In this document: one piece after another, positions 58,249 to 64,000 of the stretch
How the letters are laid out: every line of letters starts with the position of its first letter
How positions within the stretch are numbered: the first letter of the stretch is position 1
Source of the DNA: UBA10649 sp965278945
Lineage (GTDB): Bacteria; Actinomycetota; Actinomycetes; S36-B12
Reading direction: 5' to 3'
DNA: 64,000 nt
NCBI GenBank assembly: GCA_965278945.1
Contig: OZ257128.1
Location: 310,001-374,000, forward strand
Notes under the pieces: generated by a model
Database searches by the model: none
Told to the model about the DNA's origin: nothing
Seen by the model: only the letters and a program-made list of their open reading frames with translations
Program-made: the position numbers and the translations under genes

Positions 58249-58310
58249 GTCGAGTGGGCAGTTGTGGCTCAGTTCTGCTTCGCAGAACCAGCCACAACTG
58301 CCCACTCGAC
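58249..58310. terminator. Nested 21-bp hairpin between pckG and the carbamoyltransferase gene
   Basis: Arms 58249-58269 and 58290-58310 are a perfect 21-bp inverted repeat. Inside the loop lies a second perfect hairpin, GTTCTGC (58272-58278) with GCAGAAC (58282-58288). It starts 6 bases after the pckG stop and ends about 30 bases before the convergent gene stop, so it can terminate both. Confidence 0.7.
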
Positions 58311-58341
58311 GTTGTTTGGGTCGACTGACCCGACCACTCGA

Positions 58342-59337
58342 CTAGGTGAGCGTGGCGACCAGAATTGCCTTGATGGTGTGCATGCGGTTCTCGGCCTGGT
58401 CGAACACGATGCTGTTCTTGGACTCGAACACCTCGTGGGTCACCTCGGCGCCTCCAACAAGCCCGAAGTCCGCGGCGATCGTGCGTCCCACGTCGGTGTT
58501 CTCATCGTGATACGCCGGCAGGCAGTGCAGGAACTTCGCACCGGGGTCCCCGGTCAGCGCCATGGCCGCAGCGTCGACTCGGTACGGCGTCAGTTGTTCG
58601 ACCCGGTCGGCCCATACCGACTTGGGCTCGCCCATCGAGACCCAGACGTCGGTGTGCACGAACTCCGCACCGGGTAGCCCCTCAGCGAGGTCCTCGGTGA
58701 GGGTGATGCGTGCCCCGCTCTCCTCAGCGCGATCCCGCGCGAGCTGCTGGACGGCTTCTGACGGCCACAGCGATCGGGGGGCGACGATTCGGACGTCGGC
58801 GCCGAGGATCGCACCGGTGACGAGCAGCGAGTTGCCCATGTTGTTACGGGCATCGCCCAGGTACGCGTAGCGCAGGGGCGCATCAGGGTCGGCCGCGTGC
58901 TCGCGCATCGTGAGGAAGTCGGCGAGCATCTGCGTCGGATGCCATTCATCCGTCAGCCCGTTGTATACGGGAACGTCGGAGTAGGCCGCGAGTTCCTCGA
59001 CCGACGTGTGCGAGGCGCCTCGGAATTCGATGGCGTCGAACATCCGCGCGAGCACGCGCGCGGTATCGGCGAAGGACTCCTTGTGCCCGATCTGGCTGCT
59101 CGCGCCGTCGAGGACGGTGACGTGTCCGCCCTGATCGCGCATGGCCACCTCGAAGGAGATCCTGGTGCGCGTCGATGTCTTCTCGAAGATTGCTGCCAAC
59201 TGGCGACCGCGCAGGCGCTGAATCTCGGCGCCTGCGCGGCGTTCGGCCTTCAGGCTCGCCGCGAGATTGATCAGGCCGTCGAGTTCGGCCGACGTGAAGT
59301 CGGCCTCCCTGAGGAAGTCGCGTCCGGTAAGCGTCAT
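58342..59337 (-). CDS. argF: Ornithine carbamoyltransferase
   Basis: The 331-residue enzyme joins carbamoyl phosphate and ornithine to make citrulline. It has the carbamoyl-phosphate motif FEKTSTRTRISFE, the ornithine-side HCLPAYHDENTD with the catalytic Cys, and YLGDARNNMGNS. No other arginine gene is nearby, so whether it is biosynthetic or catabolic cannot be told. The ATG has TAGCGT six bases upstream (59344-59349, minus strand). Confidence 0.93.
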   Translation of the reverse strand: MTLTGRDFLREADFTSAELDGLINLAASLKAERRAGAEIQRLRGRQLAAIFEKTSTRTRISFEVAMRDQGGHVTVLDGASSQIGHKESFADTARVLARMFDAIEFRGASHTSVEELAAYSDVPVYNGLTDEWHPTQMLADFLTMREHAADPDAPLRYAYLGDARNNMGNSLLVTGAILGADVRIVAPRSLWPSEAVQQLARDRAEESGARITLTEDLAEGLPGAEFVHTDVWVSMGEPKSVWADRVEQLTPYRVDAAAMALTGDPGAKFLHCLPAYHDENTDVGRTIAADFGLVGGAEVTHEVFESKNSIVFDQAENRMHTIKAILVATLT

Positions 59338-59343
59338 TGCCGA

Positions 59344-59349
59344 ACGCTA
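59344..59349 (-). promoter_or_regulatory. Leaderless -10 box of the carbamoyltransferase gene
   Basis: The minus strand reads TAGCGT here, six bases before the ATG at 59337. The whole gap to the whiB stop is 23 bases, so the box lies just inside that gap. Confidence 0.45.
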
Positions 59350-59360
59350 CTGCGTTCAGG

Positions 59361-59732
59361 TCAGGCGATGCCCAGCGCCTGAGGCGAGACGGCCGCGGCG
59401 ATGTCATCGGCCGCTGCGAGCAGGCCCTCGCCCTGCGCTCGGGGATAGTTCCGGGAGTCCAGTCGGGCGTAGATCAACTCGCGCTCGGTCTCGGACATGC
59501 CGCCCCAGACGCCGAACGGCTCACGCGCTCGAACGGCGTAGTCGGCGCACTCGATGCGGACATCGCATCCGGCGCAGATGTTCTTGGCGATCCGGTCACG
59601 GCGCAGACGCGCAGCGCCTCGTTCGTTCTGGGGATGGAAGAACAGCCGCGAATCAGCACTGCGGCACTTGCCGTCGTCCTGCCAGAACCATTGGGCATCG
59701 TCGGGGACCTGCGCGAGCGGTTGCTGCGGCAT
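59361..59732 (-). CDS. WhiB-family iron-sulfur transcription factor
   Basis: The 123-residue protein has the four WhiB cysteines (Cys23, Cys53, Cys56 and Cys62) that hold a [4Fe-4S] cluster, and the turn motif GVWGG at 74-78 followed by a basic-acidic helix. WhiB proteins bind sigma factor region 4 and respond to redox or NO. The paralogue cannot be fixed by eye. The ATG at 59732 has AAGGAGG at ideal spacing. WhiB is a strong marker of actinobacteria. Confidence 0.95.
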   Translation of the reverse strand: MPQQPLAQVPDDAQWFWQDDGKCRSADSRLFFHPQNERGAARLRRDRIAKNICAGCDVRIECADYAVRAREPFGVWGGMSETERELIYARLDSRNYPRAQGEGLLAAADDIAAAVSPQALGIA

Positions 59733-59757
59733 TGCGACCTCCTTGCGTTGTCCTGCC

Positions 59758-59785
59758 ACGGTAAGCCCGGGGGGCATGCGCGCAA
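59758..59785 (-). promoter_or_regulatory. Putative whiB promoter
   Basis: On the minus strand TTGCGC (59780-59785) and TACCGT (59758-59763) are 16 bases apart, with a leader of about 20 bases that carries the AAGGAGG site. Confidence 0.4.
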
Positions 59786-59824
59786 CATGGACGAAGGTCC
59801 CAAGAGTTGAGTCGGCAGGTCGTC

Positions 59825-60196
59825 CTACTCGGAGGGCTGGCCCTCGGTCGCGAGCGAAGCGCGGACTTCCTCCATGTCGACGTCGCGGATGGCCTGCACG
59901 AGGTTGGTCAATGCCTGCTCGGGCAGTGCGCCGGCCTGCGAGTACAGCACCACGCCGTCGCGGATGGCCATCAGCGTGGGGATCGACGTGATGCCGAAGG
60001 CGCTGGCGAGGCCTTGCTCCGCCTCGGTGTCGACCTTGGCGAAGACGATGTCCGCGTTGGCCTCCGAGACGGTCTCGTACACGGGCGCGAAGGAGCGGCA
60101 CGGGCCGCACCAGGAGGCCCAGAAGTCGACCAGGATTATCGGGCTGGACTCGACTGTGGGGGCGAAGGATTCCTCGGTCAAGGTGATCGTCGTCAT
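59825..60196 (-). CDS. trxA: Thioredoxin
   Basis: The 123-residue product has the redox centre WCGPC at residues 29-33 within VDFWASWCGPCR, and the cis-proline segment GITSIPTLMAIRDG. It is a cytosolic disulfide reductase. It is about 15 residues longer than a minimal thioredoxin because of an acidic C-terminal tail. Leaderless start with TAGACT six bases upstream. No thioredoxin reductase gene is nearby. Confidence 0.93.
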   Translation of the reverse strand: MTTITLTEESFAPTVESSPIILVDFWASWCGPCRSFAPVYETVSEANADIVFAKVDTEAEQGLASAFGITSIPTLMAIRDGVVLYSQAGALPEQALTNLVQAIRDVDMEEVRASLATEGQPSE

Positions 60197-60218
60197 GACC
60201 GGAGTCTAGACTTCCCGC
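60197..60218. promoter_or_regulatory. Symmetric divergent promoter with shared -10 palindrome
   Basis: The 22 bases between the two start codons are six bases, the palindrome AGTCTAGACT (60203-60212), and six bases. Read on either strand the palindrome contains TAGACT exactly six bases before the ATG, so the two -10 boxes overlap and only one polymerase can load at a time. Confidence 0.6.
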
Positions 60219-60509
60219 ATGCCTCCGACCGAGCCTCCGCCAACCCCCGGGCTCTCCGGCGGGACGCTGCTCGAGGAGCGCGTGGAGTTCACCAACGACG
60301 ACGGTGACCACGAGAAGTTCGCGCATTACGTGGAGAAGGCCAAGATCATGGAGAGCGCCGTCACCGGCGTTCCGGTCACGGCGCTGTGCGGCAAGGTCTG
60401 GATCCCCAACCGCGATCCATCGAAGTTCCCCATCTGCCCCGATTGCGAGGCGATCCACAAGGGATTGCCGCGCAAGGGCGGCGGCGACGGTGGCGGGGAC
60501 AAGTCCTGA
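60219..60509 (+). CDS. DUF3039 family protein
   Basis: The 96-residue protein matches actinobacterial DUF3039. HEKFAHYVEKAKIMESAVTG is followed by VTALCGKVWIPNRDPSKFPICPDC, where three cysteines (one single, then a CPDC pair) could bind zinc, and a Gly/Lys tail. It is soluble; function unknown. Leaderless start. The TGA overlaps a CTG that is the likely start of the following transporter. Confidence 0.88.
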   Translation: MPPTEPPPTPGLSGGTLLEERVEFTNDDGDHEKFAHYVEKAKIMESAVTGVPVTALCGKVWIPNRDPSKFPICPDCEAIHKGLPRKGGGDGGGDKS

Positions 60510-61885
60510 ACGCGTCCCCGGCGGCGCTGGGGACATCGGGTGACACGTCGCTGTGGCGCGGCGAGCTTCGCCCCCTGACCATTGGCATCGTCTCCCTGAT
60601 CACGTTGATGGCCTTCGAGGGCATCGGATCGGCCACCGCGATGCCCGTCGTGGCGCGGGAGCTCAACGCGCTCAGCGCGTACACGTGGTCCTTCAACGCG
60701 TTCATTGTCGCGACGCTGCTGGGCATGGTCGTCGGCGGCAGCTGGTCGGATTCGGCCGGGCCTCGTGGGCCCCTGATCTCCGGGGTCGTGACGTTCACCT
60801 CCGGTGCGATCGTTGCCGGAGCGGCGACCAGTCTCGGTGTGCTGGTGGTCGGTCGTGCCCTGCAGGGTCTTGGCGCGGGAGTCGTCATCGTCGGTGCGTA
60901 CGTGCTGATTGCTCGCGCGTACAACGAGAGCCAGCGGCCCAAGGCCTTCTCGATCCTCGCCGCGTCCTGGGTGGTGCCTGCGCTGATCGGCCCGGTCCTC
61001 GCTGGTTGGTTGGCGGACAACGTGAGCTGGCGGGCGGTGTTCTGGCTCGTCCCGCTGTTCGTCATCCCGCCGTGCCTGCTCCTGTTCCCGCGCATGGCCC
61101 GGTATCAGGGCGGGACCCCGCAGGAGTCCTCGCGTCGGCGTCTTCTCGCCGGCGGAGTCGCCACCGCCGCTTTGCTGGCTCTCCAGGACGGTGTGCTGCG
61201 CCTGTCGCCCCTTGGCGCCATCGAGGCCCTGGTCGGGCTCGTCGCGCTCGTCGTGGCTGTCCGGTACCTGCTTCCTGCGGGCGCGCTGAGATTCGCGCGC
61301 GGGCTGCCGACCAGCGTGATGATGCGCGGCCTGGTCGCGGCCGCGTACTTCGGCGCCGAGGTGTTCGTGCCGCTCGCCCTTATCGAGGTCCGCGGCCTCA
61401 GCACGACGCAGGCCGGACTCGTTCTCGCGGCGGCGGCCGTCTTCTGGTCGTCGGGCTCGTATGTCCAGAGCCGGCTGCCCGGCGATCTCGACAGGTCGAA
61501 CGCCGTGCGCCTCGGTGCAACGATCGTCGGCATCAGCGTCATCACGCTGCCGCTTTCGCTGCTAGACGGCCTGCCACCATGGCTGGCAATCGCGTCATGG
61601 GCCCTCGGCGCGTTCGGCATGGGCCTGGCGATCCCCTCGGTGTCCGTCCAGGTCATGCGCCTGTCGCCGCCGGCGGACCAGGGCGTCAACTCCGCGTCGA
61701 TCCAGATCGTCGACTCGGTGCTCAGCGTGGTGGCGGTGGCGGTGCTCGGCCTTGTGCACGCCGCGGCAGTCGCGTCGGGAGGGGCGACGGTCGCGACCTA
61801 CGCGACGCTGTGGGGCGGCGCGGCGCTGTTCGCGGCGTTCGCCATCGTGGTCGCCGGGCGTATGCGTCCTTCCCTATCGTCGTAG
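60506..61885 (+). CDS. MFS transporter, probable CTG start
   Basis: The protein has 12 to 14 hydrophobic helices, beginning LTIGIVSLITLMAFEGIGSATAMP. The MFS loop GGSWSDSAGPRGPL follows helix 2, and a later QGLGAGVVIVGAYVLIARAY segment is as in drug exporters. There is no ATG, GTG or TTG between the DUF3039 stop and the middle of the first helix. The CTG at 60506 overlaps the DUF3039 TGA (CTGA) and gives 459 residues with a sensible N-terminus. Starts further upstream (ATG 60386 or TTG 60443) would read Arg-rich sequence that is only DUF3039 in another frame. Confidence 0.85.
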   Translation: MNASPAALGTSGDTSLWRGELRPLTIGIVSLITLMAFEGIGSATAMPVVARELNALSAYTWSFNAFIVATLLGMVVGGSWSDSAGPRGPLISGVVTFTSGAIVAGAATSLGVLVVGRALQGLGAGVVIVGAYVLIARAYNESQRPKAFSILAASWVVPALIGPVLAGWLADNVSWRAVFWLVPLFVIPPCLLLFPRMARYQGGTPQESSRRRLLAGGVATAALLALQDGVLRLSPLGAIEALVGLVALVVAVRYLLPAGALRFARGLPTSVMMRGLVAAAYFGAEVFVPLALIEVRGLSTTQAGLVLAAAAVFWSSGSYVQSRLPGDLDRSNAVRLGATIVGISVITLPLSLLDGLPPWLAIASWALGAFGMGLAIPSVSVQVMRLSPPADQGVNSASIQIVDSVLSVVAVAVLGLVHAAAVASGGATVATYATLWGGAALFAAFAIVVAGRMRPSLSS

Positions 61886-61970
61886 TTCGCGCCGGTATCA
61901 CGCGCACGTGCGGACTCTGAGAGGATGTGCGCGTCGACGCGAGCGCGTCGCTCACGAGGAGGTCCTTGAC

Positions 61971-62915
61971 ATGTACGGCCTGTCCGCCCGTCGCACCCTG
62001 CCCGTACTCGCGCTCGGTGCCGCGAGCCTCATGCTGGTGGCCTGCGCGCAGACGCCGAGCAGCTCGTCGTCATCCGCTGCCGCTCCGTCGAGCGCCGCGG
62101 CCTCCGCTGCGGCGAGCAGCGCTGCGTCCGATGTCGCGTCTGCCTCTCCCGAGCCCGCCGTGGACGAGTGCGCGCCGGAGAACCTCACGCTGCTGACGCC
62201 CGGCACGCTGACGATCGGCACGGACACTCCTGCTTACCCGCCGTACTTCGAGGACGACGACCCGACCAACGGCCAGGGCTTCGAGTCCGCTGTCGCGTAC
62301 GCGGTCGCCAGCAATCTCGGCTTCGAGCCGAACCAGGTGACCTGGACCGTCGTGCCGTTCAACACGTCGTACGCGCCCGGCGACAAGGCATTCGACTTCG
62401 ACATCAACCAGATCTCGATCACCCCGAAGCGCCAGAAGGTCGTCGATTTCTCGGACGGCTACTACACCGTCAACCAGGCGGTTGTCGCGCTCAAGGACTC
62501 GCCCATCGCCAACGCCACGACGATCGCTGAGCTCCAGGCCGCCAAGCTCGGCGCCCAGATCGGCACCACAAGCCTGGAGTACATCAACGACGTCGTGAAG
62601 CCGGCCGAGCAGCCGTATGTGTACAACGACACGAACGATGCGAAGAGCGCACTCCAGAACGGCCAGATCGACGGCATTGTCGTCGACCTACCCACCGCGT
62701 ACTACATCACCGCTGTCGAGATGCCCAAGGGCAAGATCGTCGGCCAGTTCCCGTCGCCGGAGAGCGGCGAGCAGTTCGGCCTCCTCTTCGCCAAGGGCAA
62801 CCCCTTGGTGACCTGCGTCAACAAGGCACTGGCCGAACTCAAGGAGTCCGGCCAGCTGCAGGCCATCCAGGATCAGTGGCTCGCGGGCGAGACGGCTCCC
62901 TACTTCACCGAGTAG
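61971..62915 (+). CDS. Amino-acid ABC transporter substrate-binding lipoprotein
   Basis: The 314-residue product has a lipoprotein signal with lipobox LVAC (Cys25), a low-complexity Ser/Ala linker (about residues 27-60), and an SBP_bac_3 domain: LTIGTDTPAYPPYFEDDD, GFESAVAYAVASNLGF, FDFDINQISITPKRQKVVDFS and KALAELKESGQLQAIQDQW. It binds a polar amino acid or similar ligand outside the membrane and passes it to the permease encoded next. AGGAGG lies at good spacing before the ATG. Confidence 0.92.
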   Translation: MYGLSARRTLPVLALGAASLMLVACAQTPSSSSSSAAAPSSAAASAAASSAASDVASASPEPAVDECAPENLTLLTPGTLTIGTDTPAYPPYFEDDDPTNGQGFESAVAYAVASNLGFEPNQVTWTVVPFNTSYAPGDKAFDFDINQISITPKRQKVVDFSDGYYTVNQAVVALKDSPIANATTIAELQAAKLGAQIGTTSLEYINDVVKPAEQPYVYNDTNDAKSALQNGQIDGIVVDLPTAYYITAVEMPKGKIVGQFPSPESGEQFGLLFAKGNPLVTCVNKALAELKESGQLQAIQDQWLAGETAPYFTE

Positions 62916-62961
62916 CCCGCACCGCACCGACTAGCGCGCGAAGGCAGTACCTTCACTTCGC

Positions 62962-63831
62962 ATGACGACAACCATGCCGGTGCCAGGCACTCCGGTCGCG
63001 TACAAGGACCCGCTGCGGCTGTCCATCGCTCGACGGCGAGCCAGGCGCAACACCCTCGTCGGCATGTCCAGCCTCATCGGCTTTGTCGTCATCGTCACGG
63101 TGCTCGTCATGCGCACTCCCGGCTGGCCGGTAGTGCAGGAGACCTTCTTCAGCCCGCAGCAGTTCGCCGACTCGTTCTGGGGCCTGCTCGAGGCCTTCTG
63201 GCTGAACGTCCGGATCTTCCTGATCGCCGAGCCGGTGATCCTCATTCTCAGTCTGGTCATCGCGCTCGTGCGCACGCTCCGTGCGCCGATCTTCCTCCCG
63301 CTGCGCGTTGTGGCGACGGTCTTCGTCGACGTGTTCCGCGGGGTGCCGACGATCCTCGTCATCTTCCTGCTGGGATTCGGGGTCCCGGCGCTGCGCCTGC
63401 AGGGAGTTCCCAACAGCCCGGTGTTCTGGGGAACCGTGGCGCTCATCTTGTCCTACAGCGCTTACGTCGCCGAAGTACTGCGCGCCGGCATCGGGTCGGT
63501 TCATCCCAGCCAGCGGATGGCCGCACGGTCGCTCGGCCTGTCGACGTTCCAGACGAACCGGTACGTGGTTCTGCCGCAGGCGATCCGCAACGTCGTTCCA
63601 CCGCTGCTCAACGACTTCATCTCGCTGCAGAAGGACACCGCGCTCGTCGCGGTGCTCGGCCCGATCGAGATCCTCCGCCAGGCGCAGATCGACGCCTCGT
63701 CGACCTTCAACTACACGCCCTATGTCGCGGCCGCGGTCATCTTCCTTGCCCTGACGATTCCCATGACCAGGCTCGCGGACTGGATTCAGTCACGAATGGC
63801 CCGGCGGCAGCGTGCCGGGGGAGTCGCATGA
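62962..63831 (+). CDS. Amino-acid ABC transporter permease
   Basis: The 289-residue HisM/GlnP-type permease has five or six helices, the HisM-type segment VFVDVFRGVPTILVIFLLGFG, and the EAA-like loop RAGIGSVHPSQRMAARSLGLS that docks the ATPase. A positive N-terminal tail (RRRARRN) precedes the first helix. It has a possible -10 box TACCTT 8 bases upstream and overlaps the ATPase gene (ATGA). Confidence 0.9.
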   Translation: MTTTMPVPGTPVAYKDPLRLSIARRRARRNTLVGMSSLIGFVVIVTVLVMRTPGWPVVQETFFSPQQFADSFWGLLEAFWLNVRIFLIAEPVILILSLVIALVRTLRAPIFLPLRVVATVFVDVFRGVPTILVIFLLGFGVPALRLQGVPNSPVFWGTVALILSYSAYVAEVLRAGIGSVHPSQRMAARSLGLSTFQTNRYVVLPQAIRNVVPPLLNDFISLQKDTALVAVLGPIEILRQAQIDASSTFNYTPYVAAAVIFLALTIPMTRLADWIQSRMARRQRAGGVA

Positions 63832-64000
63832 CCGGGTCGACGCTCCTCGCCGCGAGCGGGGTGTGGAAGTCCTTCGACGAGCACTCCGTGCTGCGCGGGC
63901 TCGACCTGGAGGTCACCCGCCATCAGGCCGTGGTCCTGATCGGCGCATCCGGATCGGGCAAGTCGACGCTCTTGCGCTGCATCAACGCGCTCGAGTCCGT
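63828..64000 (+). CDS. Amino-acid ABC transporter ATP-binding protein (cut by window edge)
   Basis: The first 57 residues are present, from an ATG overlapping the permease stop. VWKSFDEHSVLRGLDLEV and the Walker A IGASGSGKSTLLRCINALE identify a GlnQ/HisP-type ATPase. The rest lies beyond the window. Confidence 0.92.
   Translation, partial: MTGSTLLAASGVWKSFDEHSVLRGLDLEVTRHQAVVLIGASGSGKSTLLRCINALES

Noticed and set aside
61931..61940. GCGTCGACGC palindrome upstream of the solute-binding protein gene
   Set aside because: Ten-base GC palindromes are frequent at this base composition, and nothing else marks it as an operator.
62050..62150. Ser/Ala repeat-like stretch in the solute-binding lipoprotein gene
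   Set aside because: It is a low-complexity linker after the lipobox, common in actinobacterial lipoproteins, and is not a DNA repeat element.
1..64000. CRISPR arrays, insertion sequences, prophage, tRNA or rRNA genes, and defence systems other than VapBC
   Set aside because: I looked through the intergenic regions and gene products and found none; the gaps between genes are all under 200 bases.

Overview
The window looks like chromosomal core of a high-GC actinobacterium. The reasons are the frequent GTG starts, a WhiB regulator, a mycothiol-type maleylpyruvate isomerase relative, a GTP-dependent PEPCK, the run helicase / ferritin-like / DUF3107 / TetR / hydrolase, and the run prfB-ftsE-ftsX-...-smpB-ssrA. 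I could not place the genus. I see no rRNA, tRNA, CRISPR array, transposase or phage gene.

Layout. 1-8.8 kb: an edge-truncated RsbW-like ATPase, an orphan ParA, a DEAD-box helicase, a ferritin-like protein, DUF3107, TetR with a divergent hydrolase, an amino-acid permease, a channel-like membrane protein with an altered selectivity filter, and a zinc-free oxidoreductase. 8.9-14.4 kb: a tightly packed minus-strand operon with a frameshifted LuxR (LAL type) regulator, a hydrolase, a large lipoprotein, DUF6325 and a 53-residue protein. 14.5-20.7 kb: a membrane hydrolase, a SHOCT protein, and an arylsulfatase overlapped by its radical-SAM maturase. 20.8-26.4 kb: a Tad pilus locus with a zinc alcohol dehydrogenase wedged into it. 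26.4-31.8 kb: prfB, ftsE, ftsX, DUF4436, smpB and tmRNA, so both parts of the ribosome-rescue system lie together. 31.8-39.2 kb: a lactate monooxygenase-type enzyme, a large catalase, GNATs, a cold-shock protein, an aldo/keto reductase and a VapBC module.

39.2-48.2 kb: a catabolic locus resembling the acyclic-terpene utilisation (Atu) pathway, with an SDR facing an operon of carboxyltransferase, biotin carboxylase, a split AtuA, TetR, acyl-CoA dehydrogenase and enoyl-CoA hydratase. 48.2-53.3 kb: DUF5701, a small membrane protein, a PAS-PAS-GGDEF cyclase and a trmB / peptidase E-like / MFS operon. 53.3-58.3 kb: a CsoR/CstR-type repressor with a PatB-type C-S lyase, an SGNH protein, an HSL-type hydrolase and PEPCK. 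58.3-64 kb: an ornithine carbamoyltransferase, WhiB, thioredoxin facing DUF3039 across a symmetric 22-bp promoter, an MFS transporter, and an amino-acid ABC transporter running off the right edge.

Two patterns recur. Many first genes have a TANNNT hexamer exactly 6 or 7 bases before the start codon, as expected for leaderless mRNAs. Genes within operons usually overlap by 4 bases (ATGA, GTGA, TTGA), which points to translational coupling. All function calls come from reading motifs; no database search was run.
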